DNA of 25,505 nucleotides from Tritrichomonas foetus (taxonomy: Eukaryota > Parabasalia > Tritrichomonadida > Tritrichomonadidae). The stretch spans positions 1 through 25,505 of the forward strand of contig MLAK01001250.1 of NCBI GenBank assembly GCA_001839685.1, given 5' to 3'. A model generated the notes under the pieces. The model did not search any database, had not been told where the DNA came from, and saw only the letters and a list, made by a program, of their open reading frames with translations. This document shows, piece by piece, positions 9,292-18,026 of the stretch (position 1 is its first letter; every line of letters starts with the position of its first letter). Made by a program: the position numbers and the translations under genes.

Positions 9292-9338
9292 CTGCTCCAG
9301 TATCTTTGAATAGTGCTCCAGAATCTTGGGGTATTCTT
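9292..9338 (-). repeat. Right terminal inverted repeat with double 13-bp motif
   Basis: Inverted partner of 6098-6144. It carries TGCTCCAGTATCT at 9293-9305 and TGCTCCAGAATCT at 9314-9326, again exactly 21 bp apart. A flanking TA follows at 9339-9340 (read inverted). Confidence 0.9.
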
Positions 9339-9473
9339 TATACTTTATGTTTTACTTTTTTCATTCAATTACATTTTCATAAAATGATTTTATTTCAAAT
9401 CTGAACTGTCAAGTAATTTTCCTCATAATTTCACATTTGCCAGGAGAAACTTTTCAAATATAAATTGTCCACA

Positions 9474-9478
9474 TCACT
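9474..9478 (+). promoter_or_regulatory. Initiator-like TCACT before adenosine-specific kinase gene
   Basis: TCACTTTT matches the trichomonad Initiator TCA(+1)YW. The predicted start site at 9476 is 9 nt before the ATG. Confidence 0.55.
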
Positions 9479-9484
9479 TTTCTG

Positions 9485-9976
9485 ATGTCAGTCAACCTCG
9501 AACTTGTTCAAGTCGAAAACCCAGAAGAACTCAACCTTATCTTCGGTCAATCTCATTTTATCAAAACTGTAGAAGACCTTTATGAATGTCTCATCCAATC
9601 CTGCCCAGGAATCAAATTCGGTCTCGCCTTCTGCGAAGCCAGCGGACCATGCCTTATCCGCACAGAAGGAAATGATCAAGCACTTATCGAACTCGCCACA
9701 AAGAATGCACAGAAAATCGGATGCGGACACTCCTTCATCATCTTCTTAAAGGATGCTTTTCCAATCAACGTTTTGAAGAGCGTTCAAGGTGTCGCTGAAA
9801 TCGTAAATATCTTCGCAGCTACAGCAAACCCACTTCAAGTTGTTGTTGCCAAATCTGAACAAGGACGTGGAGTGATGGGCGTCATTGATGGATTCTCACC
9901 AAAGGGTGTTGAAACAGCAGAAGATCAAGAAAAGAGAATGGGATTCCTCAGAATGATCGGATACAAACGCCACTAA
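9485..9976 (+). CDS. Adenosine-specific kinase family protein (PF04008-like)
   Basis: 163 aa, matching the compact 160-165-aa family called 'adenosine-specific kinase', known mainly from archaea and bacteria and structurally described as an adenine-nucleotide-binding fold. Characteristic stretches are GQSHFIKTVEDLYE (about 21-34), PGIKFGLAFCEASG (about 41-54), LKDAFPINVLKSV (about 87-99), IFAATANPLQVVVA (about 108-121) and GRGVMGVIDGFSPKGVE (about 127-143). The biochemical role is poorly established even in prokaryotes. Codons end in C more than in neighbouring genes (ctc, atc, ttc), suggesting high expression or a foreign origin. Its prokaryotic family makes lateral transfer the likely source. 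The start is supported by an Initiator 9 nt upstream; the stop overlaps TAAA. Confidence 0.88.
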   Translation: MSVNLELVQVENPEELNLIFGQSHFIKTVEDLYECLIQSCPGIKFGLAFCEASGPCLIRTEGNDQALIELATKNAQKIGCGHSFIIFLKDAFPINVLKSVQGVAEIVNIFAATANPLQVVVAKSEQGRGVMGVIDGFSPKGVETAEDQEKRMGFLRMIGYKRH

Positions 9977-10037
9977 ATGGACAATAAAATTATTAAAATT
10001 GATTTTCTAAAATTTTTGGATCTTTGATGAAAATTCT

Positions 10038-10042
10038 TCACA
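10038..10042 (+). promoter_or_regulatory. Initiator-like TCACA before candidate spliced gene
   Basis: TCACA matches TCA(+1)YW, with +1 at 10040, 10 nt upstream of an ATG-ATG pair at 10050 and 10053. Confidence 0.3.
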
Positions 10043-10049
10043 CGAGGTA

Positions 10050-10429
10050 ATGATGAATATAAAAATAATATGGCTCGGAATTGTGCCTTTAATAAACGTG
10101 CGGTATATTCTTTATTTACCATTTTGAGTTTCTGTGGCAATATGAGGATCAATAGTTAACTAACATTTAATTAACGCAGAAACTTCAGAAGAAATTTGGC
10201 CAACTATTCAGAAATTCTCGCCAATGCCATATTATTGTATTTAACAATAACTGTTTTATTTTATATCTTTTCATCATTCACGAAATATAAAATAATGATA
10301 TTCTGTTTCGTCGTGATTACTTTTTATACTAATAGTCTTGGCATTATCCGTATTTTCTTGGAAAATTTTATATCACATTTCACAAACCGCAAAATATTTG
10401 TCAGTTATTTAGAATCCTTGAATGAATAA
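10050..10429 (+). CDS. Candidate spliced small membrane protein (one intron)
   Basis: An 83-codon open frame (10175-10429) encoding hydrophobic sequence has no ATG near its beginning. A gene model restores one: exon 1 at 10050-10102 (starting MMNIKIIWLGIVPLINV), intron at 10103-10179 (77 nt, GTATAT to GCAG), exon 2 at 10180-10429. The phases match (CG+A), giving about 100 aa with hydrophobic segments near the N-terminus, at NAILLYLTITVLFYIF and at IMIFCFVVITFY. The intron contains ACTAAC at 10159-10164, the trichomonad branch-point sequence, although the usual compact ACTAACACACAG end is absent. The end overlaps the next ATG by 8 nt, which is odd. A model only. Confidence 0.3.
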
Positions 10430-11750
10430 CAAAGACGAATTGGTAGATTTTTGTTTATCTATTAATCATCTTAACAATCTGAATTTAGATATCTATGGCA
10501 AAGATTTTACTTTTATTATAAATGGTGAAGAGATTAAAACAATGAAATTCATTTCTGACATTTTATCTCCAAAAATCAGCAGAATTCATAAAATTGATCC
10601 AACCTTGAGTGAATATTCTATTGAAACAAAAAATCATGGTGATTTTAATCATCTTATTCAACTTGTTTGCGACATTGGAAACGAATCAACACATATCAAA
10701 CAAGAAGAAAGAGATTTTTTCATTGAAATTCTTCAACAATTAGAAAATTTCGATTTTGTTAAAATTTCTCCAGTTTTTCATGGTGGAATAGATAATGAAA
10801 ATGTTTTTAATCGACTTAATTCGAAAATGAGTATCAACAAAGAAAATTCACTTTCAATTGTAACTGATGAACTTTCTCACATTTCGTACAACTTTTTTGA
10901 GCTTATAAAGAATCCAGAAAACTTGATGTTATTGTCAATTGATCATTTAAAGGCAATATTATCTAATGAAAAATTAAAATTAGAAAATGAAGATTCACTT
11001 TTTGATTTTCTTTTTGAATATATTCACAAAAAACTATCAACAAATAAAAATCTTCATGATGTGATAGAATATAATAACTTACTTGGATTTATAGAATTTT
11101 CACATTTAAGCAAAGAAGGCATTGAGAAATTTATTGAAAAATTTGATTATAACATAATGTCGCATCATACATGGGAATCAATTTGTTGTTGTCTAAAATC
11201 AAAATTTGAAGATAAAAGTAGTATGAAAAGGTATATCAAAAAAATAGAATTTTCGGAAAATGATTCATTGAGTGGAATTATTACTTATTTAGAGGGGAAA
11301 TATAATGGGATTAATTCAAAAATATTAACTGTTTCTTCTTCTTCTTGTAATGGGAGTGAATATCAACCCATTAACGCAACGAAAATGAAAGAGGATTCTA
11401 TTTTTCGGTCAAATAATTCATCTAATCAATGGTTGAAATTTGAATTTCATACATTGTCAATTGTACCTTCGCATTATACAATCCGGTCAGCATATCATTG
11501 GGGTGCAAATGATGAGCAACCATCCAATTGGGTGATTGAATCATCTCTTGATGGTGAAAATTGGATAGAAATAGATCGGCGGGAAAACAATACTGACTTA
11601 AATGCTAAAAATAAAACCTTTACATTTCAAGTTACTAAACCTATTCTTTCAAAATTCATTCAGCTTCGGAATATTGGGAAAACATGTGGAGATAATGATT
11701 TCTTAACATTATCATCTTTTGAACTTTTCGGGGAAATAATGGATCAATAA
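10422..11750 (+). CDS. BTB-BACK-discoidin (F5/8 type C) domain protein
   Basis: 442 aa belonging to a protein family much expanded in trichomonads. A BTB-like fold is suggested at about 20-130 (FTFIINGEEIKTMKFISDIL, residues 29-48), then a BACK-like helical region (about 150-260). A C-terminal galactose-binding or discoidin-like beta-sandwich covers about 290-438, with LKFEFHTLSIVPSHYTIRS, NWVIESSLDGENWIEIDRR and the closing SFELFG typical of F5/8C domains. BTB-BACK proteins often serve as Cul3 ligase substrate adaptors; that role is an inference here. No TM segment or signal peptide. The ATG at 10422 keeps the whole BTB region; no Initiator lies within 20 nt. The stop overlaps TAAA. Confidence 0.85.
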   Translation: MNNKDELVDFCLSINHLNNLNLDIYGKDFTFIINGEEIKTMKFISDILSPKISRIHKIDPTLSEYSIETKNHGDFNHLIQLVCDIGNESTHIKQEERDFFIEILQQLENFDFVKISPVFHGGIDNENVFNRLNSKMSINKENSLSIVTDELSHISYNFFELIKNPENLMLLSIDHLKAILSNEKLKLENEDSLFDFLFEYIHKKLSTNKNLHDVIEYNNLLGFIEFSHLSKEGIEKFIEKFDYNIMSHHTWESICCCLKSKFEDKSSMKRYIKKIEFSENDSLSGIITYLEGKYNGINSKILTVSSSSCNGSEYQPINATKMKEDSIFRSNNSSNQWLKFEFHTLSIVPSHYTIRSAYHWGANDEQPSNWVIESSLDGENWIEIDRRENNTDLNAKNKTFTFQVTKPILSKFIQLRNIGKTCGDNDFLTLSSFELFGEIMDQ

Positions 11751-12350
11751 ACTCATATAACAGGAAATTTTATTTTATAATTCATTATATTCATGATTAT
11801 CATCATTGATGATAATTCAACAAAGATAAAAAATCCTTCTGAGCAAATGATGAGCAACAATTCCAATGAAGAGTTAGGAACCAAAAATAGATATGATTCT
11901 CTTCACAGGCTATGATCAATGTGAGATAAAATGTTAATGATCTATACTTGTGCATGTCAAAAATCTCACAATTAATGATCTTATAATATTTCGAACTCTT
12001 TCTCATATTGATCATAACTTGTGAAAAGAAAGTCTTTATTCGTTCTCCATGTAAATTTGGTGTTTTTGATGAATTTGATATTGAGAAAGAAATGAAATCC
12101 GTTGTTTCCACTTTCACCACTTTATGTCAATATGGAAAATGAACATGAGAAAGGAAAAATGAAAAATGTGTCTAAAATTGTTGATGTAAGAAAACAGTCT
12201 GAATGTTGCTTCAAAAATTGAAAACTATTGAAAAATTCAAATGAGACGATAATCATAAACTTTAGAAAAAGTGATCCAGCGTTAAGATTTGATGCAATAT
12301 TTCATATAACATTTCACATCGGCTAAGTATTTCTTTCTCACGATTTTCGA
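11751..12350. other. Intergenic region with short hairpin
   Basis: 600 bp between two plus-strand genes. A perfect inverted repeat lies near its left end: ATTATCATC (11796-11804), a 3-nt loop, GATGATAAT (11808-11816). A minus-strand frame at 11803-12120 is open for 105 codons but has no ATG at its start and no recognisable domain; it may be a relic. TCACG at 12338-12342, 8 nt before the amidohydrolase ATG, is one base away from the Initiator consensus. Confidence 0.5.
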
Positions 12351-13880
12351 ATGAAGGTTATCGAAAACGCTCTTATTTGGCCTGGTCATGGAAAACAATT
12401 TCAAGGTGCGCTCATTATTAACGACAAAGGACTTATCGAAGAAGTAGGAACGATCGAAAAAGTGAAGTTAAATCCAAATTACGAAAAATGTGAAAAAATC
12501 GATGCTAACGGTTGCACAGTAATACCTGCATTTACTGACAGTCATTGTCATCTTGCTGGTATTGTCAGAGGTCGTTGTTTCATTGATCTTTCCGAAGCAA
12601 ATTCGATGTCAGAAGCCATTCAATTATTGGCAGATTCAGCTCAAAAAGTTTCAACCGATTCAAATCTTCCATGGATTTTTGGTGGTAAATTTAATGAAAC
12701 CAGATTTCCAGACAATAAAATTCCAAATCGTTATGACTTAGACATCATTCAAAACCCAGTCATTATCCAAAGAATTTGTTGTCACCTCCATATTATTAAT
12801 TCAGCAGCATTGAAAATTATTGGTGCCCATAATTTTGATGGTTATGAAGGTGCTGAAATTGATGATAAAGGCGAATTAAATGGAATCCTTCATGAAAACT
12901 CATGTGAGCCAATTATGCCATATATTGATGATATTGAACTTTCTGATGATGATTTTACAACAGTTTTCAATGAATTTCTGAGCTATGGTGTTTCTGAAGT
13001 CCACACAGTTGGTGCAAGCGGTTCAGGTCTCTCCGAAAAGATCTATCAATATCAAAAAATGAAATCACAAAACAACTTACCAATAAAAATAGTTTGTTAT
13101 ATGGACCAAGAAATGCCAATTGGTAGTTATCTAGGTGATGATTTCATTTCATATGGGGGTTTTAAGATCTTCATGGATGGTTCTCTCGGTGCCCAAACTG
13201 CAGCACTTCGAAAAAACTATAATTGTTGTGATTCTAATGGCGTTTTAATTCACAGTGATGAAGAAGTTGAACAAATCCTTAAAAAAGCAAATTCCAAAAT
13301 GCAACAAGTGATGGCGCATTGTATTGGCGATCGTGGAATTGAACAAATTGTTCGAGCTTGTGAAAAAGTTGAACCAATTTATCCTGTGAAATTAACACAT
13401 GTTCAAATTTGTCCAAAAGATTTAATAGAAAAAATCTCGAAGTTAAAAATATTTTGTGATGTTCAAATGCACATGCTTGTGAGTGATGATCCACTACTTG
13501 AGAAATGGATTGGAAAAGAAAGAGTACCTGATGTCTTTCCAATTAATTCATTAATAAAAGCTGGCGTGACTGTAACAGGTTCTTCTGATGCGCCAGTGGA
13601 ACCTTTTAATCCAATGACTGGAATTTGGGCAGCTGTTGTAAGAACAGAAAATACATGTGGGAGTGAAAATATTTCTTTGGAAGACGCTTTAAAAATGTAT
13701 ACTGTGAATGCTCAAAAACTTGTGAGAAGAGAAGAAAGAAAAGGTACTTTGGAGACTGGAAAGGTTGCAGATATTGCTATTTTTGATTGCGATATTTTCC
13801 AAGTTGATCCACAGGAATTGAAGAATTGCAAAGTAGTGAAAACAATTGTGAATGGTGAAATCAAATATCAAAGAGAATAA
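12351..13880 (+). CDS. YtcJ-like amidohydrolase (amidohydrolase 3 family)
   Basis: 509-aa metal-dependent hydrolase of the amidohydrolase superfamily, the subgroup with YtcJ/NfdA-type proteins (usually 500-550 aa). A small beta-sandwich from the N-terminus (1-58) is completed by the C-terminus (about 465-509, KGTLETGKVADIAIFD). The TIM barrel carries the metal ligands: DSHCHL (H65, H67), K272 in GGFKIFMDGSLGAQTAAL (bridging-lysine position), H323 in AHCIGDRGI, H350 in THVQ and D413 in GSSDAPVEPFNP. All are present, so it should be active. Such enzymes cleave N-acyl or N-formyl bonds; the substrate here is unknown. The close bacterial resemblance makes lateral transfer plausible. Cytosolic: no targeting sequence is obvious. 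The stop overlaps TAAA. Confidence 0.9.
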   Translation: MKVIENALIWPGHGKQFQGALIINDKGLIEEVGTIEKVKLNPNYEKCEKIDANGCTVIPAFTDSHCHLAGIVRGRCFIDLSEANSMSEAIQLLADSAQKVSTDSNLPWIFGGKFNETRFPDNKIPNRYDLDIIQNPVIIQRICCHLHIINSAALKIIGAHNFDGYEGAEIDDKGELNGILHENSCEPIMPYIDDIELSDDDFTTVFNEFLSYGVSEVHTVGASGSGLSEKIYQYQKMKSQNNLPIKIVCYMDQEMPIGSYLGDDFISYGGFKIFMDGSLGAQTAALRKNYNCCDSNGVLIHSDEEVEQILKKANSKMQQVMAHCIGDRGIEQIVRACEKVEPIYPVKLTHVQICPKDLIEKISKLKIFCDVQMHMLVSDDPLLEKWIGKERVPDVFPINSLIKAGVTVTGSSDAPVEPFNPMTGIWAAVVRTENTCGSENISLEDALKMYTVNAQKLVRREERKGTLETGKVADIAIFDCDIFQVDPQELKNCKVVKTIVNGEIKYQRE

Positions 13881-14255
13881 ATAGATTTTATAATAATGAA
13901 CAATAAATATGTAAATTAAAGATATTATAATAATCAAATTGGTATTTTTTCATGAATTATTATTTTAATTACTATTTGTCGATTCGAGAGAAAATATATT
14001 TTGAATAGAGGGAAAAAAAAATCATAAGATAGGATAAATTTATATCAGAAATAATCGTTTCGTTGCTATTGATGTCTTGTTGATAAGATAAAAGCAGCTG
14101 TTCAATCTAAATCAATGTTTCACACAGACAAAGTCGAGAGATATTTCATCAGGAAAAAATGAAAAACATGATGAGAAAGTTATAGAAACTTGGTTTAAAT
14201 GTGCGAATCATGAAAAAACCTATCAAGCATTATTAATGTCATTAAATTATTAATC
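13881..14255. other. Intergenic region, no gene seen
   Basis: 375 bp of AT-rich sequence between the amidohydrolase stop and the 17-bp satellite. I see no ORF with a credible start, no RNA gene and no clear repeat. Confidence 0.5.
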
Positions 14256-14550
14256 ATTGATTGATTAATTTTATTGATTGATTAATTTTATTGATTGATT
14301 AATTTTATTGATTGATTAATTTTATTGATTGATTAAGTTTATTGATTGATTAAGTTTATTGATTGATTAAGTTTATTGATTGATTAAGTTTATTGATTGA
14401 TTAAGTTTATTGATTGATTAAGTTTATTGATTGATTAAGTTTATTGATTGATTAAGTTTATTGATTGATTAAGTTTATTGATTGATTAAGTTTATTGATT
14501 GATTAAGTTTATTGATTGATTAAGTTTATTGATTGATTAAGTTTATTGAT

Positions 14551-14925
14551 NNNNNNNNNNNNNNNNNNNNNNNNNNNNNNNNNNNNNNNNNNNNNNNNNN
14601 NNNNNNNNNNNNNNNNNNNNNNNNNNNNNNNNNNNNNNNNNNNNNNNNNNNNNNNNNNNNNNNNNNNNNNNNNNNNNNNNNNNNNNNNNNNNNNNNNNNN
14701 NNNNNNNNNNNNNNNNNNNNNNNNNNNNNNNNNNNNNNNNNNNNNNNNNNNNNNNNNNNNNNNNNNNNNNNNNNNNNNNNNNNNNNNNNNNNNNNNNNNN
14801 NNNNNNNNNNNNNNNNNNNNNNNNNNNNNNNNNNNNNNNNNNNNNNNNNNNNNNNNNNNNNNNNNNNNNNNNNNNNNNNNNNNNNNNNNNNNNNNNNNNN
14901 NNNNNNNNNNNNNNNNNNNNNNNNN
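14551..14925. other. Assembly gap (375 N)
   Basis: A run of 375 N inside the satellite; probably an estimated gap size from read pairing across the repeat. Confidence 0.98.
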
Positions 14926-14978
14926 TATTTTAAATCATCAGGAACACTTGTTTTTTCAGAGTGTAACTTTATTAATCT
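14926..14978 (+). other. Chimeric 53-bp copy of 24336-24388
   Basis: These 53 bases are identical to 24336-24388 inside the beta-helix surface-protein gene. The identity stops exactly where the transposase mosaic end begins. This marks a misassembled read, not a genuine duplication. Confidence 0.93.
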
Positions 14979-14997
14979 AGATGTGTATAAGAGACAG
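14979..14997 (+). other. Tn5/Nextera mosaic-end adapter sequence
   Basis: AGATGTGTATAAGAGACAG is the 19-bp hyperactive-Tn5 mosaic end used in tagmentation libraries. It is directly followed by satellite sequence. It is residual library adapter, not genomic DNA. Confidence 0.97.
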
Positions 14998-15146
14998 GTT
15001 TATTGATTGATTAAGTTTATTGATTGATTAAGTTTATTGATTGATTAAGTTTATTGATTGATTAAGTTTATTGATTGATTAAGTTTATTGATTGAAGATA
15101 TTTTCCAGAACAAAAAGGGTAAATAAAATGAACTTTTTAAAAATTT

Positions 15147-15251
15147 TTATATAATACATTCGCTTGTCGTAATATTATCCCATCTCGGACAATTAAAAAA
15201 ACATTTTTCAAGATTTATGTATGCATATAGCTTTGTTAAATCATAAGCAGT
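15147..15251 (-). pseudogene. Ankyrin-like C-terminal piece after the stop
   Basis: Downstream of the stop at 15255-15257, another minus frame reads 34 codons beginning TAYDLTKLYAYINLEKCF and ending in TAA at 15147-15149. This is what an ankyrin repeat following INIKDN would look like (G-x-T-A-Y-D-L). It is probably the original C-terminus of the upstream ankyrin gene, separated by a 65-nt insert at 15253-15317 that starts GT and ends AG but leaves the frame off by one. Confidence 0.5.
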
Positions 15252-15254
15252 CCT

Positions 15255-17746
15255 TTAAGAAATAAAAAAAACTCCATTAGAAAGTAAGATAAACTTTGAA
15301 AAAATTAAACATGATACATTATCTTTAATATTGATATCAATATTCGTTTTGATTAACAGGTATTTCACAATGTCTTCTTTATTACTTTTTACTGCATAAT
15401 GTAAAGCTGTACTTCCTTTATAATCGCATAAATTAAGGCAGATATCTTTTTCTTTACAGAGTATCATTGTACTATAAAAATCGGAAGTAGCAGCCAGGTG
15501 AAGAGGAGTAATTTTCCATATATCTTGAGCATTTACATCTCTGTCTTTCATATTTAAAAGAATTAAAAGAGAATCAATCGAACCTCTTTCTGCTGCTGTA
15601 TGAAGTGGAGAACGTCCAAAATAAGAATTTGATTTACATCATAATTTTTGTTGATATCATTTCCATTATTATCAAAGTAATCAAGAAGAATATTAATATT
15701 ATTTACACCAGCGGCAAAACAAATCATACTTGACGGGAAAACATCTTTTTTTAACAATTCATATGTTCTTCCTTTAACATATTTATCATATATTTCATTC
15801 TGGTGAAACAAAATGATAGTGTTTAATATTCCATATATATTAAGATTTGAATTAAAGCCAAACTTAACTAAATTGGTATTTCCACCTGCAATAATATATT
15901 GAAATAAAGAGCGATTTTTTTCGTCATGAAAGTAAATATCTGCCCCATTCAATTGTAGATATTTAAAGCAATTAGATGATCCATATAATGCAGAACAGGC
16001 AATAATAGATGGATGTTGATGGGAAAAAATACAAGGATCATAGATATCGGATTCTATTCTAGAGTTATAAGATTGACTAGAAAGCAATTCATTTATTAAC
16101 TTTACATTATCTGAATATAAAGAACCTTTTACATTTGGTATTTTTCCTCTATTTTCAATAAATTCTTTCTGACATGTCCAATTGCTTTCTTTGTATTGGG
16201 ATATATTCTGGAAAAATTTCTTAAAATCAGAAGGGAAATTGTTTTTATTTTGGTTTTCTTTCATAATATTAATTAATTTGTTAAAAAGCATTGGATTAAA
16301 AATTATTACTTCATTTGGGAAAAAACATAGCATAAGAAGAAGATAACATTTAGAATAAGTGTTGTTCTCATCCAAGGATTTCATTTTTTTCACAACAGCA
16401 TAACCAGAAACAAACTTTTTTTGAACTAAATAGTATAAAAAGGTGATATTAGGAATGTATTCAACGTAAGTAAATGATGATATGACTCTAAACAACTCTC
16501 TATACATATATTTTTTTAATTTAATAAATTTATTACATATTTCAATCATTAAATTAACATAGAGTTCAATTTTCATATGACCTATTCGAACACAATTAAA
16601 AATATTTCGACACAATTGTGTCATTCTTGAAGATCCTTTTACAAATAATGAATCAGAGATAACAAATGATACTTTATGAATGTTATATTCATTTAAATCT
16701 AATAAAGCACTTTGAAGATGAGTAGATAATAAAGCTTCATTGTGGCCTATGCTTGTTAAGAAATGATGAATATTTTTCCGTGATTTGATGTTTTCCAGAG
16801 TAGATTTTTTAGGAATGTAAACTTTGAATTTTGGATAATAATCTAAATTTCTTTCAAGTTTTAACAAATTTAAAAATTCTTGGCTTTTAATTTCTTCAAT
16901 ATATTGATATATGTTTGATAAATTAGCATTTGAATATATAAATTCTGCATTTTGAATCAATTTCTTGATTATTAAAGAAAATGATGGTCTGTCCTTGGCA
17001 TTCTGTAAAGTGCATGATTGAATAATATCTCTCATTTCTAATGATACAGAATTTGGAACAAAAGGTCTTTTACCAGATCGAATTAATATATCATAAGGTT
17101 GAATTTTCAATGATTTTTTAAAACTAATCTTTCCATGGGAAATTAAATGACATAACATTCCATACGAATAAATATCTACTTTCCCATTAATGTTTCCATT
17201 TTTGATCATTGTTTCTGGTGCAATAAAGTGAATATACTCAGTAATCTGTGAATTAATAATGTTTAAATGAACTGTTAATCCATAGTCAATGATAATAGGA
17301 TTACAATTTTCATCAAAAAGAATTGACTTGTCATTTAATCTCCCATGGAAAACATTGTTATTATGAAGATATTCCATAGCACATGCAATACCAAATGTAA
17401 CTTTCGTTTGGATTGTTGAATCCTTCAAGACACCTTTTTTATGAAAATAATGAAAAGGCCATAGCTTTTTATACTCGTAAATAATGCTTAATTTTAATTC
17501 CGATTGAACCCGTTCTGTTAGATCTTTATTTACAACAAGTAAAAGTGGTGATTCTAACGATTTCATTTTTTCAATTCGTTGTTCAATTCTGCTATATCCA
17601 TCAGCAACTATTGGTGGGTCAATGTGCAATACGTAATATTTCTTATCGTTAATCGATTGAACAGTCAATGTACTGTATCTACATTCGAATTGATCATATT
17701 CAGCATGAACTATTTCATCATATAACGTCTTATTTATAGCATTCAT
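15255..17746 (-). pseudogene. Ankyrin-repeat pseudokinase, frameshifted
   Basis: Two adjoining open frames (15563-17746, 727 codons; 15255-15551) form one gene broken by a one-base loss. Near 15628-15630 the coding strand reads CAAATTC where one more A would continue the ankyrin consensus as SYFGRSPLHTAAERGS. The N-terminal kinase-like domain (about 20-270) lacks the catalytic residues: HRD is HGR (134-136), the following Lys and Asn are N138 and S141, DFG is DYG (154-156), and no VAIK lysine is clear. APE (176-178), DxYSxG (191-196) and the RP motif (253-254) remain. This is a TKL-like pseudokinase, as in trichomonad ankyrin-kinase families. A helical middle precedes ankyrin repeats from about residue 575. 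Intact apart from the lesion, so a sequencing error in the A run is possible. Confidence 0.8.
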
Positions 17747-17950
17747 TAATTTAGTTTAAGTTGTTTCAAAAATGTTGGAAATAAATTCGGAAATCCTGAC
17801 AGAAAATTTACCGTTTCATATGATATTTCTTTAATGTCACAGGTATTTTCGGAAGTATTTTTCTATTGGAAATAAATATTTGTGTAGAGAGGGAAATTGA
17901 GGAGTAGTATGCATTAATTGATTCCCTCTCTTCTGGAAAAATAGAAGAAG

Positions 17951-18006
<56 letters not shown>

Positions 18007-18026
18007 TAAAAAAAAGTCAGGTGATT
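17747..18026. repeat. Intergenic region with 52-nt A run
   Basis: Between two minus-strand genes. Positions 17953-18004 are 52 uninterrupted A, followed by a shorter A run. On the strand of the neighbouring genes this is poly-T, so it is not the tail of a retrocopy of either. The exact length is unreliable in short-read assemblies. Confidence 0.8.

Larger units (their letters stand above)
6098..9338 (-). mobile_element. pogo/CENP-B-type DDE DNA transposon
   Basis: A complete cut-and-paste element of about 3.24 kb. It is bounded by 47-bp inverted repeats (6098-6144 and 9292-9338), aligned without gaps with 7 mismatches. TA dinucleotides flank the ends at 6096-6097 and 9339-9340, consistent with the TA target site of Tc1/mariner-pogo elements. 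The only intact gene is the transposase on the minus strand (7466-9088), starting about 250 bp inside the right end. The left third (6145-7465) has no intact ORF but contains coding relics. The intact transposase and well-paired ends suggest recent or possible activity. The exact outer boundary is inferred from symmetry of the ends. Confidence 0.85.
14256..15095. repeat. 17-bp tandem satellite (TTATTGATTGATTAAGT)
   Basis: A near-perfect 17-bp unit runs from about 14256 to the gap at 14550 and resumes at 14998-15095. About 17 units are seen left of the gap and nearly 6 right of it. The first four units end in TTAATT; all later ones have TTAAGT, a clean switch at about 14334. Identity between units is almost complete, so the array is young or homogenised. 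ORFs across it are artefacts. The true length is unknown because of the gap and the chimeric segment. Confidence 0.92.

Noticed and set aside
11803..12120. 105-codon minus-strand frame
   Set aside because: It begins at GTG, not ATG, shows no known domain and lies in an intergenic region; at most a relic.
14926..14978. Genuine duplication of part of the surface-protein gene
   Set aside because: It ends exactly at a Tn5 mosaic end, so a library artefact explains it better.
14533..15006. Open frames running through the N gap
   Set aside because: They consist of unknown bases, satellite and adapter sequence; not coding.
14256..15095. CRISPR array
   Set aside because: The units are contiguous 17-mers without unique spacers, and the genome is eukaryotic.
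17953..18004. Poly(A) tail of a retrotransposed gene copy
   Set aside because: Both neighbouring genes lie on the minus strand, where this run is poly-T.
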